The notes under the pieces are model-generated. The model saw only the letters and a program-made list of their open reading frames with translations, made no database searches and was not told where the DNA came from. A stretch of DNA of 50,751 nucleotides from Pantoea sp. Ap-967 (GTDB lineage: Bacteria > Pseudomonadota > Gammaproteobacteria > Pseudomonadales > Pseudomonadaceae). The stretch covers positions 1 through 50,751 of the forward strand of contig NZ_VWXK01000042.1 in the NCBI RefSeq assembly GCF_011752565.1, in the 5' to 3' direction. Positions 8,988-16,539 of the stretch are shown one piece after another; within the stretch, counting starts at the first letter, position 1, and each line of letters begins with the position of its first letter. Made by a program: the position numbers and the translations under genes.

Positions 8988-10760
8988 TTAGTAAGTCCGG
9001 ACTTTTGGTTCGAAGGCAGGAACTGTCTTCGGCGCAAAGTTGACGCCGCGCTTGGCAACGCGCTTCTCACCCGGGTAGTACAGGGTGTGGCACAGCCAGT
9101 TTTCGTCGTCACGGTCTTCGAAGTCTTCACGGGCGTGGGCGCCGCGGGACTCTTTACGGGCTTCGGCCGCGATGGCGGTAGCTTCGGCGACTTCCAGCAG
9201 GTTCTGCAGCTCCAGCGCTTCGATACGCGCGGTGTTGAAGGCCTGGGACTTGTCGTTGATCTTGACGTTGGCGATGCGGTCACGCAGGCCGGCCAGTTGC
9301 TCGATACCCTTCTGCATGTATTCGCCAGTACGGAATACACCGAAGTAGTTCTGCATGCAGCTTTGCAGCTCACGCTTGAGGCTGGCAACGTCTTCGCCGG
9401 AAGTGCGCTCGTTGAGCTTGTTCAGGCGGTTCAGGGCAACATCGACGTCGGTGTCGCTGGCGTCGCGGTATTCCACGCCTTCGGACAGCGCCTTCTCCAG
9501 GTGCAGGCCGGCAGCACGGCCGAACACCACCAGGTCGAGCAGCGAGTTGCCGCCCAGGCGGTTGGCACCGTGAACCGATACGCACGCCACTTCACCTACG
9601 GCGAACAGGCCTGGGATGATGTGGTCGTTGCCTTCGGCGTCCATGGTGATGGCCTGGCCGTGGATGTTGGTGGCAACGCCGCCCATCATGTAGTGGCAGG
9701 TTGGAACGACCGGCACCGGCGCGACCACTGGGTCGACGTGGGCGAAGGTCTTGGACAGTTCGCAGATACCTGGCAGGCGGCTGTGCAGCACTTCCTCGCC
9801 CAGGTGGTCCAGCTTCAGCAGTACGTGGTCCTTGTTCGGGCCCACGCCGTTGCCAGCGATGATTTCCTTGACCATGGAACGGGCAACCACGTCGCGGCCG
9901 GCCAGGTCTTTCGCGTTCGGCGCGTAACGCTCCATGAAGCGCTCGCCGTGGGCGTTGATCAGGTAACCACCTTCACCGCGGCAGCCTTCGGTAACCAGTA
10001 CGCCGGCGCCGGCGATGCCGGTTGGGTGGAACTGCCACATCTCGATGTCTTGCACCGGCACGCCTGCACGCAGGGCCATGCCGATACCGTCACCGGTGTT
10101 GATCAGGGCGTTGGTGGTGGAGGCGTAGATACGGCCGGCACCGCCCGTGGCCAGTACGGTGGCCTTGGACTTGATGTACAGGGTTTCGCCGGTTTCGATG
10201 CAGATCGCGATCACACCTACGAATGCGCCGTCCTGGTTCTTCACCAGGTCAACGGCATAGTATTCGTTGAGGAAGGTGGTGCCGGCTTTCAGGTTGCCCT
10301 GGTACAGGGTGTGCAGCAGCGCGTGACCGGTACGGTCGGAAGCGGCGCAGGTACGGGCGGCCTGGCCACCTTTACCGAAGTCCTTGGACTGGCCGCCGAA
10401 CGGACGCTGGTAGATACGACCGGTTTCGGTACGCGAGAACGGCAGGCCCATGTGGTCCAGCTCGAAGACCGCAGCCGGGCCTTCCTGACACATGTATTCG
10501 ATAGCGTCCTGGTCACCGATGTAGTCGGAACCCTTGACGGTATCGTACATGTGCCAGCGCCAGTCGTCGTTCGGGTCGGCCGAAGCGATGGCGCAGGTGA
10601 TGCCACCCTGGGCCGATACGGTGTGCGAACGGGTCGGGAACACCTTGGTGACCACGGCAGTCTTGTGACCGCCTTGTGCCAGCTGCAGCGCAGCGCGCAT
10701 GCCGGCGCCGCCGCCACCGATGATGATGGCGTCGAAGGAAATGGTTGGAATGCTAGCCAT
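8988..10760 (-). CDS. sdhA: Succinate dehydrogenase flavoprotein subunit
   Basis: Catalytic subunit of complex II, oxidising succinate to fumarate with covalently bound FAD. At 590 residues it is the expected length. The FAD-binding motif GGGGAGMRAAL lies near residue 15, the flavin-linked His is in SHTVSAQGG near residue 46, and the catalytic region includes HPTGIAGAGVL near 242. The C-terminal helical and capping domains are complete. It begins 3 bases after the stop codon of sdhD, which implies tight coupling in the sdhCDAB unit. Confidence 0.97.
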   Translation of the reverse strand: MASIPTISFDAIIIGGGGAGMRAALQLAQGGHKTAVVTKVFPTRSHTVSAQGGITCAIASADPNDDWRWHMYDTVKGSDYIGDQDAIEYMCQEGPAAVFELDHMGLPFSRTETGRIYQRPFGGQSKDFGKGGQAARTCAASDRTGHALLHTLYQGNLKAGTTFLNEYYAVDLVKNQDGAFVGVIAICIETGETLYIKSKATVLATGGAGRIYASTTNALINTGDGIGMALRAGVPVQDIEMWQFHPTGIAGAGVLVTEGCRGEGGYLINAHGERFMERYAPNAKDLAGRDVVARSMVKEIIAGNGVGPNKDHVLLKLDHLGEEVLHSRLPGICELSKTFAHVDPVVAPVPVVPTCHYMMGGVATNIHGQAITMDAEGNDHIIPGLFAVGEVACVSVHGANRLGGNSLLDLVVFGRAAGLHLEKALSEGVEYRDASDTDVDVALNRLNKLNERTSGEDVASLKRELQSCMQNYFGVFRTGEYMQKGIEQLAGLRDRIANVKINDKSQAFNTARIEALELQNLLEVAEATAIAAEARKESRGAHAREDFEDRDDENWLCHTLYYPGEKRVAKRGVNFAPKTVPAFEPKVRTY

Positions 10761-10763
10761 GGA

Positions 10764-11132
10764 TCAGATACCCCAGAGAATCTGCACACCCCAGACGAAG
10801 TAAGCGAACATCGCAACGCCGCATACCGCCTGGAACAGGAAACGAATCGCAGTTGCCGACTTGCCCAGCGCCATTGGCGTCAGGTAGTCGGTAGCAATGG
10901 TCCACATGCCGACCCAGGCGTGGGCGCCCAGGGCAACCAGGGCCAGCAAGCTGAAGATTCGCATCGCGTTGTGGGAGAACAGACCGTGCCACTGGGCATA
11001 GTCGATACCTGGGTGAACGGCGAGGTAGCCGATCAGGAAAATGAAGTAAGCCGCGAGAACGACCGCAGAGACGCGTTGCGCCATCCAGTCATAGAGGCCC
11101 GAACGCGAAAGGTTCGTGACGTTAGTTACCAT
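10764..11132 (-). CDS. sdhD: Succinate dehydrogenase membrane anchor subunit D
   Basis: Small membrane anchor of complex II that with SdhC holds heme b and the quinone site. The start is the ATG giving MVTNVTNLSRSG, for a 122-residue product of normal length. Three hydrophobic segments are evident: near residues 20-40, 55-78 (containing the likely heme or quinone-proximal His in LGAHAWVGMW) and 95-118. Its first seven bases overlap the end of sdhC, which indicates translational coupling. SdhD sequences are poorly conserved, so identification rests on the hydrophobic pattern and position as well as sequence. Confidence 0.93.
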   Translation of the reverse strand: MVTNVTNLSRSGLYDWMAQRVSAVVLAAYFIFLIGYLAVHPGIDYAQWHGLFSHNAMRIFSLLALVALGAHAWVGMWTIATDYLTPMALGKSATAIRFLFQAVCGVAMFAYFVWGVQILWGI

Positions 11133-11512
11133 ATCCAAACTCCTGCCAGCACGATAACCACAACGGAAACAGCGATGATGATTTTCGAGCCCAGTCTTCC
11201 GCCTTCCAGCGTCTCGCCGATGCCCATGTCCATGATCAGGTGGCGCACGCCAGCGACCAGGTGATACAGCAGGGCAGACAGCAGAGCCCACGCAACGAAC
11301 TTGGCCAGGGGGCTGGTCAAGCACGCCTTCACCTCACCGTAACCTTCCTCCGAACCCAGGGACTTGCTCAATGCGTAAAGCATGATAGCCAGGCCGAGGA
11401 AGAGAATGATGCCGGATACACGGTGGAGGAATGACGTTACGCCGGTAATGGGGAGTTTGATGGTCCTTAGGTCTAGGTTTACAGGTCGTTGGCTTTTCAC
11501 GGCTTTTTTCAC
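11126..11512 (-). CDS. sdhC: Succinate dehydrogenase cytochrome b556 subunit C
   Basis: First gene of the sdhCDAB unit, encoding the cytochrome b556 subunit. The 128-residue product begins MKKAVKSQRPVNLDL from a GTG start and contains the family motif HRVSG near residue 31 and the heme-ligand region YHLVAGVRHLIMDMG near residue 84. Three transmembrane helices (about residues 28-48, 68-90 and 107-127) are visible. A sigma-70 promoter lies about 125 bp upstream, leaving a leader that contains a perfect palindrome. Iron-responsive small RNAs (PrrF) are known to act on sdh mRNA in Pseudomonas, but I did not identify a pairing site. Confidence 0.95.
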   Translation of the reverse strand: MKKAVKSQRPVNLDLRTIKLPITGVTSFLHRVSGIILFLGLAIMLYALSKSLGSEEGYGEVKACLTSPLAKFVAWALLSALLYHLVAGVRHLIMDMGIGETLEGGRLGSKIIIAVSVVVIVLAGVWIW

Positions 11513-11604
11513 ACTGAAGAGCCCCTAGCGAATCAGGGCAAAGTTGTTGGTAAGTGTACTGGTCAGGTACCCACCACCCAGGGAACGGCGACACCCAGCA
11601 GTTC

Positions 11605-11618
11605 GGGCTTGCAAGCCC
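11605..11618. promoter_or_regulatory. Palindrome in the sdhC 5' leader
   Basis: A perfect 14-bp palindrome, GGGCTTGCAAGCCC, lies 10-25 bases downstream of the predicted sdh transcription start. On the minus strand it is flanked by further complementary pairs (CCCAG/CTGGG and CACCC/GGGTG), so the leader RNA could fold into a longer stem. It could equally be a DNA operator. Confidence 0.55.
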
Positions 11619-11635
11619 CTGGGAGTCGGGTGCCG

Positions 11636-11664
11636 AGTATAGACAGTTAGGCTGCTTATGACAA
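11636..11664 (-). promoter_or_regulatory. Sigma-70 promoter of sdhCDAB
   Basis: Reading on the minus strand, TTGTCA, 17 bases and TATACT match the -35/-10 consensus with ideal spacing. Transcription would start near 11629, giving a leader of about 117 bases before the sdhC GTG. Confidence 0.75.
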
Positions 11665-11778
11665 CGTGACGGGGTAGCCCAAATAGCGCATTGCCTTTAG
11701 CGAGCAAAAGGCGTAAATGGGCGAGAATTCCCAGAAAAATCAGGCTTCAGGGGGGCTTTCAAGCAGCCTTTAGGCAAA

Positions 11779-11806
11779 TTGACATTCGAATTTACTTCTC
11801 TATAGT
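11779..11806 (+). promoter_or_regulatory. Sigma-70 promoter of gltA
   Basis: TTGACA (perfect -35), a 16-base spacer and TATAGT (-10) lie about 58 bp upstream of the gltA start. This is the best consensus promoter in the window, fitting a highly expressed citrate synthase. Confidence 0.85.
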
Positions 11807-11863
11807 GGTGCGGGCCCTGCGTGGGGGGCTGTCTGATGATTTCAAGCATTAATAGGAGGCCAC

Positions 11864-13153
11864 ATGGCTGACAAAAAAGCGCAGTTGGTCATCGAGGGCG
11901 CTGCCCCCGTCGAGCTGCCCATTTTAACCGGCACCGTTGGTCCTGATGTAATCGACGTCCGCGGGTTGGGGGCCACTGGTCACTTCACCTTCGACCCTGG
12001 TTTCATGGCGACCGCCTCGTGCGAGTCGAAGATCACCTACATCGATGGCGACAAGGGCGTGCTGCTGCACCGCGGCTACCCGATCGAACAGCTCGCCGAG
12101 AAGTCCGACTACCTGGAAACCTGCTACCTGCTGCTCAACGGCGAACTGCCGAACGCCGAGCAGAAGGCCCAGTTCGTCAGCACCGTGAAGAACCACACCA
12201 TGGTTCACGAGCAGCTGAAGTCGTTCTTCAACGGTTTCCGCCGCGACGCTCACCCGATGGCGGTGATGTGCGGCGTGGTCGGCGCCCTGTCGGCGTTCTA
12301 CCACGACTCCCTGGACATCAATAACCCGCAACACCGCGAAATTTCCGCGGTGCGCCTGGTCGCCAAGATGCCGACCCTGGCCGCGATGGTTTACAAGTAC
12401 TCCATGGGCCAGCCGATGATGTACCCGCGCAACGACCTGTCGTACGCGGAAAACTTCCTGCACATGATGTTCAACACCCCGTGCGAGATCAAACCGATCA
12501 GCCCGGTGCTGGCCAAGGCGATGGACCGGATCTTCATCCTCCACGCCGACCACGAGCAGAACGCCTCCACCTCCACCGTGCGCCTGGCCGGTTCTTCGGG
12601 TGCCAACCCGTTCGCCTGTATCGCCGCTGGTATCGCCGCACTGTGGGGCCCTGCCCACGGCGGTGCGAACGAGGCCGTCCTGACCATGCTCGATGAAATC
12701 GGCGATGTCTCGAACATCGACAAGTTCATCGCCAAGGCCAAGGACAAGAACGATCCGTTCAAGCTGATGGGCTTCGGTCACCGCGTCTACAAGAACCGCG
12801 ATCCGCGCGCCACGGTGATGAAGAAGACCTGCGACGAAGTGCTGGGCGAGCTGGGCATCAAGAACGATCCGCAGCTGGAACTGGCCATGCGCCTGGAAGA
12901 GATCGCCCTGACCGACCCGTACTTCATCGAGCGCTCGCTGTACCCGAACGTCGACTTCTACTCGGGCATCATCCTGAAGGCGATCGGCATTCCAACCAGC
13001 ATGTTCACCGTGATCTTCGCCCTGGCACGTACCGTGGGCTGGATCTCGCACTGGAAGGAAATGCTCTCCAGCCCGTACAAGATCGGCCGCCCTCGCCAGC
13101 TGTACACCGGCGAACTGCAGCGCGACATCGTCGAGCTGAAAGACCGCAAGTAA
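11864..13153 (+). CDS. gltA: Citrate synthase
   Basis: Type II citrate synthase, condensing acetyl-CoA and oxaloacetate in the first step of the TCA cycle. The 429-residue product is the usual length for the hexameric, NADH-sensitive Gram-negative enzyme. Catalytic residues are visible: His in WGPAHGGANEA near residue 266, His in GFGHRVYKNRDPRA near 307, and Asp in VDFYSG near 364. The start has a strong AGGAGG ribosome-binding site seven bases upstream. The gene is monocistronic, with its own sigma-70 promoter and a strong terminator, and diverges from the sdh-suc cluster. Confidence 0.98.
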   Translation: MADKKAQLVIEGAAPVELPILTGTVGPDVIDVRGLGATGHFTFDPGFMATASCESKITYIDGDKGVLLHRGYPIEQLAEKSDYLETCYLLLNGELPNAEQKAQFVSTVKNHTMVHEQLKSFFNGFRRDAHPMAVMCGVVGALSAFYHDSLDINNPQHREISAVRLVAKMPTLAAMVYKYSMGQPMMYPRNDLSYAENFLHMMFNTPCEIKPISPVLAKAMDRIFILHADHEQNASTSTVRLAGSSGANPFACIAAGIAALWGPAHGGANEAVLTMLDEIGDVSNIDKFIAKAKDKNDPFKLMGFGHRVYKNRDPRATVMKKTCDEVLGELGIKNDPQLELAMRLEEIALTDPYFIERSLYPNVDFYSGIILKAIGIPTSMFTVIFALARTVGWISHWKEMLSSPYKIGRPRQLYTGELQRDIVELKDRK

Positions 13154-13172
13154 GCGGTTTCACGCCGAACGC

Positions 13173-13202
13173 AAAAAGGCTGCCCTCGGGCAGCCTTTTT
13201 TT
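13173..13202 (+). terminator. Intrinsic terminator of gltA
   Basis: AGGCTGCCC, a short loop and GGGCAGCCT form a strong stem preceded by an A run and followed by seven T residues. It lies 20 bp past the gltA stop and is partly bidirectional because of the A run on the other side. Confidence 0.93.
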
Positions 13203-13298
13203 GCGCCTGGCGACGCTTCGCGAGCTACGCTCGCTCCTACAGCAAGGGTTGTGTACCTCGATAGGAGCGAGCGTAGCTCGCGATGCACCGCCAGGCGC
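13203..13298. repeat. Paired inverted REP elements (BIME-like) between gltA and the START gene
   Basis: A REP sequence at 13219-13240 and its inverted copy at 13262-13282 form a 96-bp palindromic unit. The outer arms GCGCCTGGCG / CGCCAGGCGC extend the symmetry. Such REP pairs are typical of intergenic regions in the P. putida group. It separates the convergent gltA and START-domain genes. Confidence 0.85.
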
Positions 13299-13312
13299 CC
13301 ATCACACGCCTA

Positions 13313-13918
13313 TCAATTCTTCTCGGCGCGCTCACGCAACCCCTTCAGGGTATTGAACGGCGCATCCACCACGAACTTGTTGGCCACCATGGCCGGCACA
13401 CTGCCCCCAGGCTCGGTGTGCACCTGGTAGGTCACCTCGGTGCTGTCGCCCTTGGGCACCAGTTTCCAGAAGCCCTCTACCTTGGCCACCCGCACGAAGC
13501 CCTTCTCTTCCGGGATATAGGTCGGCTCTTCGACCAGGTTGCGGGTCAGGCTGCCGTCAGCGCCCTTGACCGTGGTGATGTGCAGCACCGAATCGCGCGC
13601 CGTTACCGGCCACGGGGTATTGAACTGGGTGTAGGTCCAGCTCTGGTCACCCTCGTGCTTGAGCAACTTCTGCGCCTTGCACTCGTGAATCCAGGCACAC
13701 GCCCCGGCCACATCCTCCTGCAGCGCCTGCACCTTGGCCAGCGGCGCCTTGATCAGGGTCACGCCACGGTAGGCCTTGTACTTGGAGCCTGCCACTTCAC
13801 TGAGGGACACCTTGATGCCCTCCTCGTCCTTGGCCACCTGCCAGTTCTCGGCCCAGGCACTGGGCGCCAATACCACGCCCAGGCCACACAGCAGTGCAAT
13901 ACGCTTGATCGATCTCAT
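13313..13918 (-). CDS. START-domain periplasmic protein
   Basis: A 201-residue protein with an N-terminal signal peptide (hydrophobic core near residues 6-20, predicted cleavage after PSAWA near residue 23), followed by a START/SRPBCC lipid-binding fold. The core contains family-like segments such as the CAWIHECK region near residue 75 and NLVEEPTYIPEEKGFVRV near residue 127. START domains bind hydrophobic ligands such as sterols or phospholipids; the ligand here is unknown. AAGGAAC precedes the ATG at a good distance. It lies downstream of the small cysteine-rich gene on the same strand (33-bp gap) and converges on gltA. Confidence 0.85.
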   Translation of the reverse strand: MRSIKRIALLCGLGVVLAPSAWAENWQVAKDEEGIKVSLSEVAGSKYKAYRGVTLIKAPLAKVQALQEDVAGACAWIHECKAQKLLKHEGDQSWTYTQFNTPWPVTARDSVLHITTVKGADGSLTRNLVEEPTYIPEEKGFVRVAKVEGFWKLVPKGDSTEVTYQVHTEPGGSVPAMVANKFVVDAPFNTLKGLRERAEKN

Positions 13919-13951
13919 CGTCTTGTTCCTTGTTGTCGAAGATCCAACCTG

Positions 13952-14206
13952 TCACGCCGCCGTCATCTGCTCCCACCAGCCCAGAATCCTGATTGCCTCG
14001 TCGCGGTCATTGCCGCAGACCTCGATGTCCGCCTTGAACCCCCCACACACCGCCGGCCGCTCGGGCTTGCCAAACAGGTCGCAGAGGTTGTCGAGGGTCA
14101 GGTGCAGGCAGCGCTCGCCCGCCGGCTTGCCCTGGGGCATGCGCGGCATCGCGGAACTGATGGACGGGGCAATGCAGCAGGCACCGCAGCCCTCACGGCA
14201 ATTCAT
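13952..14206 (-). CDS. Small YkgJ-family cysteine-cluster protein
   Basis: An 84-residue cysteine-rich protein of the YkgJ type (UPF0153, proposed zinc or iron chelate). The start giving MNCREGCGACC puts the first cysteine cluster at the N-terminus, as in the family. Further cysteines follow in RCLHL, LCDLFGKPERPAVCGGF and EVCGND. In-frame upstream codons exist but do not add conserved sequence. The biochemical role is unknown; the cysteine pattern suggests metal binding. It is followed by the START-domain gene on the same strand and preceded by a terminator. Confidence 0.8.
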   Translation of the reverse strand: MNCREGCGACCIAPSISSAMPRMPQGKPAGERCLHLTLDNLCDLFGKPERPAVCGGFKADIEVCGNDRDEAIRILGWWEQMTAA

Positions 14207-14293
14207 GGCTTTCAGTACTCCCAGAAGCAAAACGGGACGAACGTCCCTGGATAGTAACCGCTCAAACACACGTTTGAAATTGCTGGCCCGATG

Positions 14294-14315
14294 AAAACTG
14301 CCGTGACCCGGCAGT
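14294..14315 (-). terminator. Terminator after the Lys/Ala/Pro-rich protein gene
   Basis: On the minus strand ACTGCCG and CGGCAGT arms with a 5-base loop are followed by TTTTC, 13 bases past the stop codon at 14329. It separates this gene from the YkgJ-type gene. Confidence 0.7.
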
Positions 14316-14328
14316 CAGTTGCGCAGGG

Positions 14329-14805
14329 CTAGTTGCGAAACTGAAATTCGATGGCCGCACCGTCTACTTCCCGGCGGGCATCGTTGCGCAGTTGCAGCTG
14401 CATTTCATTGCTGATCAACCGGCCATTGAGCTGGAACGGGCTGTCATCGGATTCCGGCTTGGCCGTGAACATGGCGGGCAGCAAAGGTTTGCGCCGCAGG
14501 GTAGCATCACCCACCTCGGGCTGCAGGTTCTTGACCATCTCGGTGGGCAGGCTCAGGTCCAGCTTGGCCTTGGGCAACGGCTGCGCCACCGCCTTGCTGA
14601 CCGGCTTGCGCACGGGCTTGGCCTTGGCCTTTGGCTTGCTCGCCTTGGCCGGCTGCCGGGCCGCTGGCTTGGCCACGGGCTTGTGCGCCGCCTTGGGCTG
14701 CTCCGCCTTGGCCGGTGCAGGCGGCTGCGCAGCCTGCACCACGAGGCAAGGCCCGCAGAAGGCGGCAAGGCAAAACACCAGGGAAAAACGACGCAACAGG
14801 CTCAT
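14329..14805 (-). CDS. Exported Lys/Ala/Pro-rich protein of unknown function
   Basis: A 158-residue product starting MSLLRRFSLVF, with a signal peptide (core near residues 8-24) and a low-complexity region (residues about 26-80) rich in Lys, Ala and Pro. A more ordered C-terminal part ends in VDGAAIEFQFRN. Similar Pseudomonas proteins are sometimes labelled translation initiation factor 2 because the low-complexity region resembles the IF-2 N-terminus. Nothing here supports that function: there is no G domain, and there is a signal peptide. I do not recognise a functional domain; an envelope location is likely. It lies downstream of the MocR-type gene and ends at a terminator. Confidence 0.75.
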   Translation of the reverse strand: MSLLRRFSLVFCLAAFCGPCLVVQAAQPPAPAKAEQPKAAHKPVAKPAARQPAKASKPKAKAKPVRKPVSKAVAQPLPKAKLDLSLPTEMVKNLQPEVGDATLRRKPLLPAMFTAKPESDDSPFQLNGRLISNEMQLQLRNDARREVDGAAIEFQFRN

Positions 14806-14870
14806 GAACACCAGAAAAGGCAGGTTGTGAAAGTGCGTATGCTCGCTGTTCCGCCCGCCGCTGGCAAGCC

Positions 14871-16313
14871 TTACAAAAGTGTGGGTTGTGGCTCGCGGCA
14901 CAACTGTTGCGCCAGCAGCCCCAAGGTAATCACCGCGCGTTCGGCTTCCTTGTTCCACGGAATGCCGCAATTGAGCCGGATGCAGTGGTTGAATTGCTCG
15001 GTATTGCTGAAGATCAGCCCCGGGGCAATGCTGATCCCCTGCTCCAGCGCACGCACATGCAGCTCTTGGGTGTTGACCCGCCCTGGCAGGCTCACCCAGA
15101 GAATGAAGCCCCCTGTAGGCCGGGTCATCTGCGTGCCTTCCGGGAAATGTTGCTGAACCGCCAGCTGGTAGGCACTGAGGTTCTTGCGGTACTCCTGGCG
15201 GATGTAGCGCAGGTGGCGGTCGTAGCCACCGTTTTCCAGGTACGCCGCTACCCCCATCTGGGTGACGCTGCAGGCCGAATGGGTGGTGAAGGTCTGCAGC
15301 CGCTGGATCTCCTCCTGGTAGCGCCCTGCCACCATCCAGCCTACGCGCACGCCGGGGGACAGGGTTTTGGAGAAGCTCGAACAGTAGATTACCCGGTCCA
15401 GCCGATCGAAGGCCTTGAGCGCCCGGGTCTTGCCCTGCTCGAACATCAGCTCGCCGTAGATATCATCCTCGACGATCTGGATATCGAAGTCCGAGGCCAG
15501 GCGCAGCAATTGCTTCTGGCGCTCTTCGGGAATGGTGCCGCCCAGGGGGTTGCTCAGGCGCGAGGTCAGCACCAGGGCCTTGATCGACCACTGGTTGGCG
15601 GCCAACTGCAGCGCTTCGAGGCTGATGCCGGTGGACGGGTCGCTGGGGATTTCGATGACCTTCAGGCCCAGCAGGTCGGCCAACTGCAACAAGCCGTAGT
15701 AGGTGGGCGACTCTGCGGCGATCAGGTCGCCCGGGCGGGTCAGCACCCGCAGTGACATCTGCAGGGCGTCGACGCAACCATGGGTGACGATGACCTCACG
15801 CGGGTCCACCAGCACGCCGGCATCGCGCATGCGAATGGCGATCTGCCGGCGCAGCGGCTCGAACCCGGGGCTGAACATGTAGCTGAACGCACGCGGGCTG
15901 TGGAAGCGGGTCACCTTGGCGATCTGCTGGTGCAGGGCACGCACCGGCAGGTAGTCGACATGGGGCACCGCGGCGCCGAAGGGGAACACGCCGTCGCGGC
16001 GGGCTTCGGTCAGCACCTGCTGGATGATGCTGGCCCGGGTGACCAGGCCAGGGCGTTCGACCCGGGCGATATCCGGGGTTTGCGCGGTCAGGGCCGGGGT
16101 CTGGTGAACGTAGTAGCCCGACTGCGGCCGGGCGCGAATCAGGCCCTGGTCTTCGAGGTTGGCATAGGCCTGCAACACCGTGGCATGGCTAACATTGAGC
16201 TGGGCGCTCATCTTGCGCACGGAGGGTACGCGCTCGCCTGGCTGGTAGACACCACGACGGATGTCATCGGCCAGTTGCTGGGCGATGCGCTGGTACAGCA
16301 GCAGGTTGGTCAT
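14871..16313 (-). CDS. MocR/PdxR-type GntR regulator with aminotransferase domain
   Basis: A 480-residue fusion of an N-terminal GntR winged helix (residues about 1-75, including the helix-turn-helix region SVRKMSAQLNVSHATVLQAY) and a class I aminotransferase-like domain that binds pyridoxal phosphate. The putative PLP Lys is in SSFSKTLSPGVRVGW near residue 318, and the substrate-binding region includes EDDIYGEL. This is the MocR family, whose members respond to PLP or amino compounds and often autoregulate; the target here is unknown. The start giving MTNLLLYQRIA is preferred because it begins the GntR domain. Two identical 11-bp repeats lie upstream. Confidence 0.88.
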   Translation of the reverse strand: MTNLLLYQRIAQQLADDIRRGVYQPGERVPSVRKMSAQLNVSHATVLQAYANLEDQGLIRARPQSGYYVHQTPALTAQTPDIARVERPGLVTRASIIQQVLTEARRDGVFPFGAAVPHVDYLPVRALHQQIAKVTRFHSPRAFSYMFSPGFEPLRRQIAIRMRDAGVLVDPREVIVTHGCVDALQMSLRVLTRPGDLIAAESPTYYGLLQLADLLGLKVIEIPSDPSTGISLEALQLAANQWSIKALVLTSRLSNPLGGTIPEERQKQLLRLASDFDIQIVEDDIYGELMFEQGKTRALKAFDRLDRVIYCSSFSKTLSPGVRVGWMVAGRYQEEIQRLQTFTTHSACSVTQMGVAAYLENGGYDRHLRYIRQEYRKNLSAYQLAVQQHFPEGTQMTRPTGGFILWVSLPGRVNTQELHVRALEQGISIAPGLIFSNTEQFNHCIRLNCGIPWNKEAERAVITLGLLAQQLCREPQPTLL

Positions 16314-16348
16314 GGCGGTATCTCGACGCGCGGGCGGGCTCGTTATTC

Positions 16349-16441
16349 TTGTGTGACACACTGACGGTAGAGCATACCGTAACAGTTGCAAAGTGTACTG
16401 GGACAGATGGCAGGATAGTCACCAATACAGTTGTGTGACAC
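16349..16441 (-). promoter_or_regulatory. Direct-repeat operator candidate upstream of the MocR gene
   Basis: The 11-mer TTGTGTGACAC occurs at 16349-16359 and again at 16431-16441 in the same orientation, 82 bp apart, both upstream of the MocR-type gene. MocR regulators (GabR, PdxR) are known to bind paired direct repeats, so an autoregulatory site is a reasonable inference. Confidence 0.55.
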
Positions 16442-16483
16442 CTGTCTAAAACATTAAGCCTATTACACCGCCCTTGGGTCCCT

Positions 16484-16525
16484 GTAGGAGCGGGCTTGCC
16501 CCGCGAATGGGCCGCACAGCGGCCC
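16484..16525. repeat. Single REP element with adjacent hairpin
   Basis: GTAGGAGCGGGCTTGCCCCGCGA is the common REP sequence of the P. putida group. It runs into a second perfect inverted repeat, GGGCCGC-ACA-GCGGCCC (16509-16525). It sits 15 bp past the stop of the OmpA-like gene and may protect or terminate that message. Confidence 0.85.
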
Positions 16526-16539
16526 CGCTCGGCCCTCGA

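Larger units (their letters stand above)
11513..11863. other. Divergent sdhC/gltA regulatory spacer (351 bp)
   Basis: This gene-free stretch separates the two divergent TCA units. It holds a minus-strand sigma-70 promoter for sdhC (11636-11664), a 14-bp palindrome in the sdh leader (11605-11618), a plus-strand sigma-70 promoter for gltA (11779-11806) and the gltA ribosome-binding site (AGGAGG near 11853). I see no small gene in it. Confidence 0.85.
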
